A stretch of DNA of 64,000 nt from Salvelinus alpinus (taxonomy: Eukaryota > Chordata > Actinopteri > Salmoniformes > Salmonidae): contig NC_092093.1 of NCBI RefSeq assembly GCF_045679555.1, positions 63,741,890 through 63,805,889 of the forward strand, given 5' to 3'. Position 1 is the stretch's first letter. Every line of letters begins with the position of its first letter. The notes beneath the pieces were generated by a model that searched no databases, was not told the DNA's origin, and saw only the letters and a program-made list of their open reading frames with translations. The position numbers were made by a program, and so were the translations under genes. Shown here piece by piece: positions 1 through 10,707 of the stretch.

Positions 1-80
1 CTGTTTGATTGAGACCGTATTTGTGCGTGTGGGGTTTTTGACAAAGAATGTGTGTGTTTTTGGTGTGGTGTGTTTGTGGA

Positions 81-200
81 GGTGTTTGACTGAGACCGAC
101 AGTCTACCCTGTTGTCTGTGGGTGTTTGACTGAGACCGACAGTCTACCCTGTTGTCTGTGGGTGTTTGACTGAGACCGACAGTCTACCCTGTTGTCTGTG
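81..200. repeat. 40-bp tandem repeat, three identical copies
   Basis: Three head-to-tail copies of exactly 40 bp occupy this stretch and are identical by eye. Sequence just to the left is related but degenerate. It lies upstream of the first visible atp8a2 exon, so it is probably intronic. No coding role is apparent. Confidence 0.9.
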
Positions 201-594
201 TGTGTAGTCTGAGCTTCTCTGGGTGTGTTTCCAGCTGTCATTGGGACTGGCTCATAATGGTTTTCCGATTCAGTCCGGAGAATCCCCTTGGGAATGTCAG
301 CTGTGTCCGGCCCAAAGTATCTACCTCTGACCATCTCTGAACTACAGCCTCATAACAGGGACTAAGGGAACACTCTAATCTTACTATGAATGTAGCTAGC
401 TAGCCAGTACAGCGTAGACTACAGCACAGTCAATGTCCACTTGTATGAATGTAGCTAGTATAGTAGAGAGATGGGCTTTGTTACCAGAAATATGTCAGGG
501 CATATTCAGCAAACTGCTACTGGCATTTGGCGGAATTGGCTACCATGTAGAAAGACAAAGAGAGAGTTTGAAAAGAGGGGGACAGCAGGCAGGG
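201..594. other. Non-repetitive sequence, presumed atp8a2 intron
   Basis: No exon with recognisable P4-ATPase coding sequence and no obvious mobile element is seen here. By position it should be part of the intron before the exon at 1507. Confidence 0.4.
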
Positions 595-1320
595 AGAGAG
601 ACTTCAGAGACGGAGAGACCGTAGTTTAGAGCGGGACGGAGAGACCGTAGTTTAGAGAGGGACGGAGAGACCGTAGTTTAGAGAGGGACGGAGAGACCGT
701 AGTTTAGAGAGGGACGGAGAGACCGTAGTTTAGAGAGGGACGGAGAGACCGTAGTTTAGAGAGGGACGGAGAGACCGTAGTTTAGAGAGGGACGGAGAGA
801 CCGTAGTTTAGAGAGGGACGAAGAGACCGTAGTTTAGAGAGGGACGGAGAGACCGTAGTTTAGAGAGGGACGGAGAGACCGTAGTTTAGAGAGGGACGGA
901 GAGACCGTAGTTTAGAGAGGGACGGAGAGACGGTAGTTTAAAGAGGGACGGAGAGACGGTAGTTTAGAGAGGGACGGAGAGACGGTAGTTTAGAGAGGGA
1001 CGGAGAGACGGTAGTTTTAGAGAGGGACGGAGAGACGGTAGTTTTAGAGAGGGACGGAGAGACGGTAGTTTAGAGAGGGACGGAGAGACGGTAGTTTAGA
1101 GAGGGACGGAGAGACCGTAGTTTAGAGAGGGACGGAGAGACGGTAGTTTAGAGAGGGACGGAGAGACGGTAGTTTAGAGGGGGACGGAGGGAGACGGTGG
1201 TTTAGAGGGGGACGGAGGGAGACGGTGGTTTAGAGGGGGACGGAGGGAGACGGTGGTTTAGAGGGGGACGGAGGGAGACGGTGGTTTAGAGGGGGACGGA
1301 GAGAGACGGTGGTTTAGAGG
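595..1320. repeat. 26-bp minisatellite, about 28 copies
   Basis: A unit of 26 bp containing GGGACGGAGAGACCGTAG is repeated about 28 times. Variants are spatially ordered: left units carry GACCGTAG, middle units GACGGTAG, and the last units (from about 1180) are 28-bp forms with GGGGGACGGAGGGAGACGG. The strands differ strongly in purine content. The array ends about 190 bp before the atp8a2 exon. Confidence 0.92.
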
Positions 1321-1506
1321 ATGATTAACCCCTGGAGACTCCTGGTTAGAGGTCAACGAGGCTGTCTGCAGCTGGACAACAGAGGGTGTAGACCCTGTGG
1401 AGTGTGTCTGTCTAACGTCTCTCTTGACGTGGCTGGAATGTGTTGTATGTCTCTCTCCTGGGTTCCTGGAGTGTTGTGTTGACGTTGTGTTGACGTTGTG
1501 TTGTAG

Positions 1507-4500
1507 GCTAGCAGAGTGATGCAGTGCTGGCACTTCTGGCTGGGGCTGGTCCTGGTGCCAGCAGCCTGTCTCCTCAAAGACTTTGCCTGGAACGCGTGAG
1601 TAACACACTCACACTGCATAAATACCACTTAAATCAATGCATACATGCATATGAACAGCAGTGTTTTTCACATTTCAATACGAACACATACACGTGTGAA
1701 TAAGCACAGTCCTACTGTACCAAGATTTAGCGATTTCTGCGATAGCAGATTTTTTTGCAAAATCAACCATTCCCGCATATTATGCTAGGGCTTGCAAATT
1801 TGACCAATCATCGCACTATTACCGCATAAAACGGTCAAATTACTGCATAAAACAGTCTGAACACCACACTACAAAAAGTGGGCTCGCAATTTTAACCAAT
1901 CAGCACCCTTTCACCACATATAATGGTTCAGTCAAGCCACACGACAACAAATATTATTATTTTTCTCCCCTTTTCTCCCCAATTTTCGTGGTATCCAATC
2001 GCTAGTAATTACTATCTTGTCTCATCGCTACAACTCCCGTACGGACTCGGGAGAGACGAAGGTCGAAAGCCATGCGTCCTCCGAAGCACAACCCAACCAA
2101 GCCGCACTGCTTCTTAACACAGCGCGCCTCCAACCCGGAAGCCAGCCGCACCAATGTGTCGGAGGAAACACCGTGCACCCGCCCCCCTCGGTTAGCGCGC
2201 ACTGCGCCCGGCCCGCCACAGGAGTCGCTGGAGCGCGATGAGACAAGGATATCCCTACCGGCCAAACCCTCCCTAACCCGGACGACGCTAGGCCAATTGT
2301 GCGTCGCCCCACGGACCTCCCGGTCGCGGCCGGCTGCGACAGAGCCTGGGCGCGAACCCAGAGACTCTGGTGGCGCAGCTAGCGCTGCGATGCAGTGCTC
2401 TAGACCACTGCGCCACCCGGGAGGCCCTAACAAATATTATTTCACTGACAGAAAAGGTTTGCAATTTGCAATGCCAAAGAAATCAAGCATTTTTGACCGC
2501 AGATATCACAAAAAAAAACTGTGAAATCCTGACTAGCAACATAATCCTGTGAATGTGTTGTAGGGGTCGTCGCACTGTGAAGAAGTCTCTTCTGGAAGAG
2601 GTTCAGGAGCTGGAGGCCAGGGCTGTAGACCCAGGGGCCGCCGTGCTCCGAGACGCCAGCGGACGCAGGTCAGACTCACGCACACACACACACACTGCAT
2701 CAAGGGATCACAGTTGGGGAGGGGGGGGGCACAGATCTTACTGCGACATCGTTCATGTCATTTTCGTAGCATATCCATGTGAGGTAATGATAATTCCTTG
2801 GACTGAGGGGTCCCCCCATTTAAAGATTTTGTTACAAAGTCTGTAAGATTGATGTGTTTATTTAGATTTATGTCCCAGTGTTTTAATGTCTAGCGTATAC
2901 CACATATGAGAGTGATGTAACCATGGCCAGCTAACCTGTTGGTAACATGGTTGACCCATCCACAGGGCCAAAGCCAACCCTGAGGTCCCCTAGCCCCAGA
3001 GCTCAGGGCACAGACACAGACACAGGTAGCACCTTGGCTTGGTTTGACCTGGCTCACTGTGTGAACTCTGACCTGTGTGTCTGCTCCTGCTCCGCAAGAC
3101 TCCTCCCCCGTCTCTCTCACTGCATCCTACTCTCACTGTCACTCACCCACCTCAGCACTCATGTTTCATCATATCTCTTTCTTTTCCTTCCCCATCTTCT
3201 TCTTCCTATCTCTCCATCTGATTGTGTCGAGTCAGGAAGTGGACAGGTTTGCACTGCTGTAAGGACTGAGTGTGCTGTAGCCTCTGTGGTTGTGTGTTAG
3301 AGTTTGCCGTTTGTGTGTGTGTTTGTTTTGTATCGTGGGTTGTAGTCAGTATATCGATCAGAAGATAAGGATTAGAACCATTCAGGGTTGATCATGTTAG
3401 AAGGGGCTTTAAAAGATCGGAGGTATTTGGCCATATTAGGTTGAGGAATGGAGTGGGAGATGGAAGACTGAGGTTTGGCCATTTGAGAGGCGGTTGTGTG
3501 GGATATTGGCTGTGGATGGGGCTCTTTGGTGGGCTTTGGGCAGGAACAATAGTCCTCAATCATCCAGTGAGACGGCTGGGCCAACAGTCCAGAACCGAGA
3601 ACTGGCTCGGACAGAGGTGGGCTGGGGAGGTGCTTGGGGACAGGGAGGGGAGGCAGGGCGTTGTTTTGGGACGGATCGGTGCACACAGCCTTCCCTAGCC
3701 TCGAGGTGAGGGCCTGGGCTGAACCTTCTCCCAGACATGGGTAGGAACCCCCAGCGACGACCATGGAAAGCATTGAGGAGTTTGAGAGGCACAGAGGAGA
3801 AACGCACACATCTGTATTTGTATTTCATAACGGGAGAGGATTGGGACGAGGATGGGAAAGGTAGAGGACCAACGTTTCTCTGGGGAAGTAATTAGATGTG
3901 GAGCGTCCTTGGACTGTTTGGAGTCTCACTCCCCTTTCAGACAGCGACACTACAGGGGCGACGTGTGATGGATTCAGTCATGGCTTTACAGATGTGCTAT
4001 TTATATATTTATTTTTTAGTCTTTCAATTTGTTCTTCATTCATTCACCTTGTCATCCATTTAGCAGACCTAATTTTCTTTGGCGAATGATACGGTTGCAA
4101 AACTTCATAACGGTTTTTTAGGCTTTGCCAAACACACCAGGTCTAAGTTCCCTGTGGTACCATAAAGAATAGATCCATGCTGCTTGCTCAGAAGTGTAAC
4201 CTTGGGGAGGCTGGCCTGGGTCCACACACTCTGTGGATCGGATCAGGGCCCCTGCCCCAGTGCCAGGGAAACCCCTCATGTGATTTAATGCTTCATTTAG
4301 AGAAGTAACCTAACGTGTTCCACAGCGGAATCAGACAATATGGGAAGAATTCTGTAAAAGCATTCTGTTAGAAGGAAACATTCTGTTCTGTTTGGATACT
4401 GACTGTTAACAGAATGTTTAGCATTGCCATTAGTGAGGAGGAGGATTGAGAGAGAGAGAGGAAGGCTGGGGGATGTATGCGTGTATGTCTGTGTGAATTT

Positions 4501-6966
4501 GCACATGTTTGCATGTGAGCGTGAATGTTTAGAGTAGAGGAGGGATGACTGTTTGTCCTGGAAAACAGAGGGTGTAGTCTTCCTCTGGAGAGAGAGCAGG
4601 GGGGGGGGGGGGCTTAACATGGCTGTCTGTTTGCCCTGCAGTCACATAATGAGATGGGATTGGATTAACTGAATGTCAATCTGCTCTTCAGTACCAGCCA
4701 AGACATATGCCCAGCCCCCTAGCCCCTACCCTCCCAGGTATGGCTCTGGTAGTCACATCAAGAAGTTGTCTTGTCTTGGTGTAAGGTCTAGGCAGGGGTT
4801 GACTTCTATCATACTAAAAGGACTCGGCTATTTACATGGACATTTTAGTCATTTAGCAGAAACTCTTATCCAGAGAGACTTACAACTAGTGCAATTCATC
4901 TGAAGACAACAACACATCACAGTTGTACATTTTCCTTCCTTTCCTTTATCAGCAAAGTCCGTGTTAGTGGGAAAGACAAGTGCCCATGCCATGTCCTAAT
5001 AGTACAAAATGATCTCCTCTTCTCACTTCCTTGTTCCTTTCCTTCAAGACCTCAGATCTGCAGGTCTTCAGGGTGTAAGCAATAGGGTGGACTATCCATT
5101 GTTTTCACCTATATGTGTTCATAAAGGGAAGGAAATCATAACCTGGTCCTAGATCTGTTTGTGCTCTTGCCAAAGGTTGTTATTGTCAAGTCATTGGCAT
5201 GAGAATGAGTGACAAGGAGTTGGCATGATAGCACAGACAGGGTGACATGGGCGTTACACTGGGGTGGCCGTGTAACTTCTGGACCGCATGAGCAGAGCGC
5301 GAGTCACTTGATCAAGTGTTCTCCGAGGTGAGCTGTGTGTCGTAATTTGACCAGAACCTAGAGTGTAATTTACGCTGAGCGACGCGAGCCTCTAGCCGAG
5401 CGGCGCTGCTTACTCCCAGGTTCAATTACAGATGAATCGTCCCACGCTCTGCAAACGTTTCAGCTATAGTGTAGCAGGCCAGTGACACTCAAGCTAAGCT
5501 TCAGATAGTGTTCGGTCACAATCAAAGAATCCTGAGGGTTATACTACGAAGTAAGCTATATCTACTCAGGATTTTCTAAAGCTAGCCAGCTTCAGTTAGC
5601 TTCACATACCAGCTCAGGCTTCAACCATACTACGACGGTGGATATTGCTCGACCGCCTGCCGCTAACTCTAGCGCTAAATAGTTCGCAGTATCATCTGGA
5701 TATGTATGCGACAAAAGTTCAACATTCACCTTCTGCTACCATTTATGTCAATCCGTTAACGCATACAGTTTGACACATACGTTCCATAAATCCAACGTAT
5801 GCTATGCACCACACCGAACGCACTGCCACTGCCTCTGCAACGCAATGCTGCAAGGCAGACGCAGCGTTGTCATTGGAAATGAATGTAATTCTGGTGTACC
5901 AAAGTGCAATGAAGCTGTCAGTGTGATCAAAGCGTATGCGCAGTTGCAACCCTGCTACATGTCGCACACGGCTAGTCAAACGCCAAACCCTTCATTGAGA
6001 CGTACTGAAACATCAATCCATGGGCGAGTCGGAGCCACATGTTCATTTGTGCTGAAATCAAAATGAAGGAAAAGTTATCTTTCAAACTCTGCAGGTTATG
6101 GTGTGAAATAGGCTTTTAGAAGGGCCGTCTTTATTTTATTACTTTGGTGTGCTTATCAATGCATGAGCACCTTTTCTTCCCACTCCTATCGATTAAAATA
6201 ATTGTAGTAGTAGTCATACAGAAGTTTCAAATGCTTCCTCGCATTACTAATAATGTGTTTAGGTATTTTAACATAAAAAGAAATAAACACAAAAACACCT
6301 TTTTGATTAATAAATTATTGAATCAGTCTTCTTCCTGAAATGATGGGAATGATGATGCAATCTTTGTAAGAGGGAGGGTTTCTGATTTACTTTGGTCCTC
6401 AACTCACGGCTCAGACTTCATTCATGATAAATGGAGTTAGCCCCGAGTTAGCCTGCCACAGAGCAGGTTAGTTCTGAAGGATTCGTTGCAATAGAAATTG
6501 ACCTGTCGTATGACTGGTTATCCCTCAGAGTTGTACTTCCACCTGTTGTGTTGGTTGTGTTAACCTGTTATAGAGATATAGTGATTTTCCCTGTGATTGG
6601 TGCTGTAACCTGTCAATCAGTGGCTGTGTATTCTGTGATTGGTTGACTTACCTGTCCGTCTCTTCTCCTCCAGTCTGAACGAGCGTGCCCACCTGTTGAC
6701 CCGGGTCTTTAGGAAAACACCCTCCAACGTGGGCCGCAAAAACTCTGTGCAGCAGAGCAACGTGTCCCGTGAGTATCCTTGTCCCAGCCTTGGATTTACT
6801 TCTATGTAGGTAGGTAAACATACAGTGGTGTACTTACTGTACCTGTCCCTCTCCCCTCTTCTTCTCTCTAGATGGCTATGCCTTCTCCCAGGAGGAACAT
6901 GGGGTGGTGTCTCAGTCACAGGTGTGTCGATCCTACGATACCACCCGCCAACGGCCCAGCATCTAG
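1507..6966 (+). CDS. atp8a2: Phospholipid-transporting P4-ATPase ATP8A2, C-terminal four exons (partial)
   Basis: P4-ATPase flippases of this type move phosphatidylserine and phosphatidylethanolamine to the cytosolic leaflet together with a CDC50 subunit. Coding exons read here are 1507-1595, 2564-2668, 6674-6768 and 6872-6966 (TAG stop), joined through GT-AG introns in consistent phase and giving 127 residues. The first exon encodes the end of the last membrane helix ([17 protein letters not shown]). The next gives the cytosolic tail [14 protein letters not shown]. The last carries [11 protein letters not shown], which contains the GYAFS motif known to be part of the autoinhibitory C-terminus of ATP8A1/ATP8A2. 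Remembered vertebrate ATP8A2 matches better than ATP8A1 in VLRD..G+R.NER and [12 protein letters not shown], although the extreme end (QRPSI) resembles ATP8A1. The adjacent convergent shisa2 gene supports ATP8A2. Everything upstream, including the catalytic aspartate, is outside the window. Confidence 0.9.
1700..2545. repeat. Older AT-rich interspersed repeat, host of the SINE
   Basis: The flanks on both sides of the SINE (about 1700-1958 and 2442-2545) have the same AT-rich character with GCGATTTCTGCGAT-like and CTGCGGTCAAA-like motifs at opposite ends. They suggest one element with degenerate inverted termini. I recognise it only as a salmonid-type repeat and cannot name the family. Confidence 0.4.
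1959..2428 (-). mobile_element. tRNA-derived SINE with 13-bp target duplication
   Basis: Read on the - strand from 2428, the head has tRNA-like promoter boxes: TGGCGCAGTGGTCTAGAGCA (A-box side) and GGGTTCGCGCCC (B box). A GC-rich body follows and the element ends in an A-rich tail near 1959. The 13-bp sequence AACAAATATTATT is present at both edges (1946-1958 and 2429-2441), a target-site duplication typical of LINE-mediated insertion. The family name is not certain. Confidence 0.85.
4838..4920 (+). repeat. Short dispersed repeat fragment
   Basis: The motif around CATTTAGCAGA..CTCTTATCCAGAG recurs in related form at 41233-41283. Similar sequence is common in teleost genomes as the end of an interspersed repeat. 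Only this short piece is present at each site. Confidence 0.45.
5139..5241. mobile_element. Small fold-back MITE-like repeat
   Basis: The left arm CTGTTTGTGCTCTTGCCA and the right arm TGGCATGATAGCACAGACAG are imperfect inverted complements around a short centre with TTGTCA/TGACAA symmetry. It is about 100 bp with no coding capacity, consistent with a miniature inverted-repeat element. Confidence 0.55.
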
Positions 6967-7212
6967 CCCCTCCCACTGCCCCGCCCTCAGCCCACCTGGC
7001 TACGGGGTGCTTGGCAACAGTTGCCAAGGTGGCCACAACGGTTGCCAAGGCGACAGTGGAGACAGACTATGCTGAGTGACCGACCCTGCTGTGGCCTTAC
7101 TGGAACTTATACTGACTTTGACCTCTGACTTTGACCCCTGGAGTTCATTGCTAGGCATGGAACACTGACTAAAGGGAAGGGACCAGACCCGTCTATACTG
7201 TCCAACCTGGTC

Positions 7213-7272
7213 TCCGCTCTACACACACACATATATATATCTCCGCTATATATATATATATATATATATATA
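7213..7272. repeat. CA/TA dinucleotide microsatellite in the atp8a2 3' UTR
   Basis: ACACACAC followed by two TATATATA runs separated by CTCCGC. It lies about 250 bp after the stop codon. Confidence 0.85.
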
Positions 7273-7973
7273 GTTGACACACAGGCATGAGTAATCACAA
7301 CCACACAAACAGACATAATAAATCAACCACAGAGACTAATGTGTATCTAATCATAGCATGGACTGGGTTTAGTTTATGCACCTGTGCGTCTTTGTCCGTG
7401 TGCATGGCTGTGCTTCTGAATGTATCTGCCCTCCTGTCTGTCTGTGTGTGTGCGTGTGTGTGCTGCTCGCGTGTGTGTGTGGTGTGTGTGTCCGTGTCCA
7501 CACTCCCTCACATCTCCCTCTCCTGAGCAGGGGTTTAACTCATCCGTCATCACCGTGGCCATGGGAGAAAGGGGAGGGGGGCACTTTAACATAAACACCA
7601 AACACACACTGGCCTAGGAGGGATTCCTCTCAGAGAGCTGAAGAGGGGGATTGGAGAGGAGGAGGGGGCACCCTGTAGACCTCCATCAGCTTATTTAACT
7701 CTTATTCTCCCTTTCACTACTTTTCTATCTCTCTGCGTTTCTCTCTCACTCTTGCTCTCTCTGGATCAGTGACCTCCTCGTCTCTCTCCCCCTCATCTGC
7801 GGCACGTCTCCTCTTCCTGCTCGGTTGAATCTATTTTCCCTTGTATTCCGCCGCTGCTGTGATTCCTGCGATCCTGCCTGTCGCCCCAGGATGCCGAGTT
7901 AGCAGCAGCCTGGCTTGTAGTGCTTCCTCTGTTTGTTGGGTTCTCAATTAATCTATGGACTTATTCTTTGTTG

Positions 7974-7979
7974 AATAAA
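7974..7979 (+). promoter_or_regulatory. Poly(A) signal AATAAA for atp8a2
   Basis: AATAAA lies about 1 kb after the stop, followed within 30 bp by GT/T-rich sequence, and before the Tc1 element that starts at 8113. It is the first good canonical signal after the stop. Confidence 0.6.
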
Positions 7980-8507
7980 ATGGACTTGTGTCTCTGTCTT
8001 TTAATGCCTGTGTTTGTTCTCCCTTTCTCTGGGCTATACACTATACTACCCACTATCATTTACCTGGAGTTATTATTGATGATGTTAACTAATAACAGGT
8101 GCTACATATATACACTACCTTTCAAAAGTTTGGGGTCACTTAGAAATGTCCTTGTTTTTGAAAGAAAGGCAACATTTTTGTCCATTAAAATAACATCAAA
8201 TTGATCAGAAATACAGTGTAGAAATTGTTAATGTTGTAAATGACTATTGTAGCTGGAAATTGCTTTTTTTTTTTATGGAATATCTACATAGGTGTACTGA
8301 GGCCCATTATCAGCAACCATCACTCCTGTGTTCCAATGGTACGTTGTGTTAGCCTTTTAAAATGATAAACTTGGATTAGCTAATTGATCATTAGAAAACC
8401 CTTTTGCAATTAACAACAAAGAACTTTCTTCTGAAACTCGTCAGTCTTTTCTTGTTCTGAGAAATGAAGGTTATTCCATGTGAGAAATTGCCAAGAAACT
8501 GAAGATC

Positions 8508-9660
8508 TTGTACAACGCTGTGTACTACTCTCTTCACAGAACAGCGCAAACTGGCTCTAACCAGAATAGAAAGAGGAGTGGGAGGCCCCAGTGCACAACT
8601 GAGCAAGAGGACAAGTACATTAGAGTGTTTAGTTTGAGAGACAGATGCCTCACGAGTCCTCAACTGGCAGCTTCATTAAATAGTACCCGCAAAACACCAG
8701 TCTCAAAGTCAACAGTGAAGAGGCGACTCCGGGATGCTGGCCTTCTAGGCAGAGTTGCAAAGAAAAAGCCATAACTCAGGTTGGCCAATAAAAAGAAAAG
8801 ATTAAGATGGGCAAAAAAACACAGACACTGGACAGAGGAAGATTGGAAAAAAGTGTTATGGACAGACTAATCTAAGTTTGAGGCGTTCGGATCACAAAGA
8901 AGAACATTCGTGAGACGCAGAAAAAAAGTAAAGATGCTGGGGGAGTGCTTGACGCCATCTGTCAAGTGTAACGGATTTGAAATGGCTAGCTAGTTAGCGG
9001 TGGTGCGCGCTAATAGCCTTTCAATCGGTGGCGTCACTTGCTCTGAGACCTTGAAGTAGTGGTTCCCCTTGCTCTGCAAGGGCCGTGGCTTTTGTGGAGC
9101 GATGGGTAACGATGCTTCGTGGGTGACTGTTGTTGATGTGTGCAGAGGGTCCCTGGTTCGCGCCCGGATCGGGGCGAGGGAACGGACTGAAGTTATACTG
9201 TTACACAAGCATGGTGGAGGCAATGTGATGGTCTGGGGATGCTTTGGTGATGGTAAAGTGGGAGATTTGTACAGGGTGAAATGGATCTTGAAGAAGGAAG
9301 GCTATCACTCCATTTTGCAACGCCATGCCCAGTGGATGGCACTTAATTGGAGCCAATTTCCTCCTACAACAGGACATTGACCCAAAGCACAGCTCCAAAC
9401 TATGCAAGAACTATTTAGGGAAGAAGCAGTCAGCTGGTATTCTGTCTATAATGGAGTGGCCAGCACAGTCACCGGATCTCAACCCTATTGAGCTGTTGTG
9501 GGAGCAGCTTGACCGTATGGTATGTAAGAAGTGCCCATCAAGCCAATCCAACTTGTGGGAGGTTCTTCAGGAAGCATGGGGTGAAATCTCTTCAGATCAC
9601 CTCAACAAATTGACAACTAGAATGCCAAAAGTCTGCAAGGCTGTAATTTCTGCAAATTGA
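8508..9660 (+). pseudogene. Tc1-like transposase remnant (element A)
   Basis: The 5' part gives a helix-turn-helix segment (TSPQLAASLNSTRKTPVSKS) and a short linker that ends at a stop near 8774. After the insertion, HGGGNVMVWGCFGDG and then DPKHSS and [14 protein letters not shown] give the second aspartate and the catalytic glutamate of the DD34E core, ending at 9660. Internal stops and the 239-bp insertion show it cannot make a transposase. Confidence 0.88.
8967..9205. mobile_element. 239-bp insertion inside Tc1 A, flanked by CAAG duplication
   Basis: The insert begins TGTAACGG and ends ACTGTTACA, so its ends are inverted complements (TGTAAC/GTTACA). CAAG is present on both sides (8963-8966 and 9206-9209). 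Removing the insert with one CAAG restores a continuous transposase reading frame across PSVKHGGGN. It contains CCCTGGTTCGCGCCCGG, which resembles a tRNA B box. It could be a small solo LTR (TG..CA ends) or a short non-autonomous DNA element. Family unknown to me. Confidence 0.8.
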
Positions 9661-9837
9661 GGATTCTTTAACGAAAGCAAAGTTTGAAGGACACAATTAT
9701 TATTTCAATTAAAAATCAATATTTATTACCTTGTCAACGTCTTGACTATTTCCTATTCATTTTGTAACTCGTTTCATGTATGTTTTCAAGGAAAACAAGG
9801 ACATTTCAAAGTGACCCCAAACTTTTGAACGATCGTG

Positions 9838-10707
9838 TACATCAATGGAATTCCAGTTCAACTCCATCAATAAGCAGTATATTGGAAAGTCCGCATAGAT
9901 AACATTTCAATAAATATTCTGTAGAATGTGTGTGTTGTTGCTTCCAACCCGATGTGTTGTGGTCTGTGTGAAAGCAGTGTCTGCCAAATCTGTGTTAAGG
10001 ACACGTAAAGAAGGAATGCAAAGGTCAGGGGAATTTACTCCAATGCGTTAAGAAAAGGCACAATTGAATGGTCTAATGCAAGATAGATTAGCAGTTCAGG
10101 TTTAGGGAACTTAATCAATGAGAACATTGAGAAAGAGAGTAGGGTCAGTAAATACACACTCAAAGTGAATGAAGGCTGAAAACTTGTTGGAGAACACGAG
10201 ATGAACAGTCAAAATAGTAAACAAATGGACAGTTTCACAGAAAGATGGAATACATTTACTCCAAGTTAATGTGATGAATCTACATTATAGATGTAAACTG
10301 TGAATACGCTACAAGCCAGACATGACCCGTTAGCATCCCCATTAAACTTCCGTTCCTGATCAACATGGGGTTCCCACACCCACCTTCCTGGACGTCTCCA
10401 AGCCTCCAGCCCAGCTCCAACCTGCAGCCGCTCGTCTCCAATGTGGGGAATCAATTTCTTCTCCCTAGTAGGAGCCTTAGATCCATTTAATCTCTCTCCA
10501 CCTACACTTCCCCACCCCACATCCTTAGTCCCCCCTGCTTTCCATAGAGATGTGCCAAGAACACACCTCCACCCTTCAATGTTGTGATGTAAAAATATTG
10601 TCAAAATGTATTACTCAGAATAAAAAAGGTCCTACCGGACATTATTAATCAGGATTCCAAAGATATATTATATTGATATATCTTAAGACATATTATATTG
10701 ATATATA
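9838..10707. other. Intergenic stretch without recognised features
   Basis: AT-rich sequence between two Tc1 elements. I see no exon, no inverted-repeat element and no tandem repeat worth naming. Confidence 0.5.

Larger units (their letters stand above)
1596..2563 (+). other. atp8a2 intron carrying a nested SINE
   Basis: A 968-bp intron with GT at 1596 and AG at 2562-2563. Most of it from about 1700 to 2545 is repeat-derived, so little unique intron sequence remains. The acceptor has a weak pyrimidine tract, and repeat-derived sequence comes within a few tens of bases of it. Confidence 0.7.
2669..6673 (+). other. atp8a2 intron, 4 kb
   Basis: Contains a short CA run (about 2682-2697), a G run near 4601-4612, a fold-back repeat at 5139-5241, a short dispersed repeat near 4838-4920 and otherwise largely unique sequence. 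5530-6490 may be an old DNA transposon (palindromic arms with GGTTATACTACGAAGT at the left), but the termini are not convincing. No extra exon was seen. Confidence 0.6.
6967..7995 (+). other. atp8a2 3' untranslated region
   Basis: The stretch from the TAG stop to a canonical AATAAA. It contains a short CA/TA dinucleotide tract (about 7213-7272) and GT-rich sequence near 7440-7490. The exact cleavage site is inferred. Confidence 0.65.
8113..9837 (+). mobile_element. Tc1-like transposon A, with an internal insertion
   Basis: Terminal inverted repeats begin CACTACCTTTCAAAAGTTTG and end with the complement ACTTTTGAACGATCGTG. TA dinucleotides flank both ends (8111-8112 and 9838-9839). The interior holds a decayed DDE transposase on the + strand and a 239-bp foreign insertion at 8967-9205. 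Without that insertion the element would be about 1.48 kb, normal for a Tc1 family member. Confidence 0.92.

Noticed and set aside
2002-2524. Open frames of 143-150 codons near 2.0-2.5 kb
   Set aside because: They fall in a GC-rich SINE body and are not conserved protein.
7287-7617. Several overlapping short frames on both strands
   Set aside because: They lie in the GT-rich 3' UTR of atp8a2 and lack any recognisable domain.
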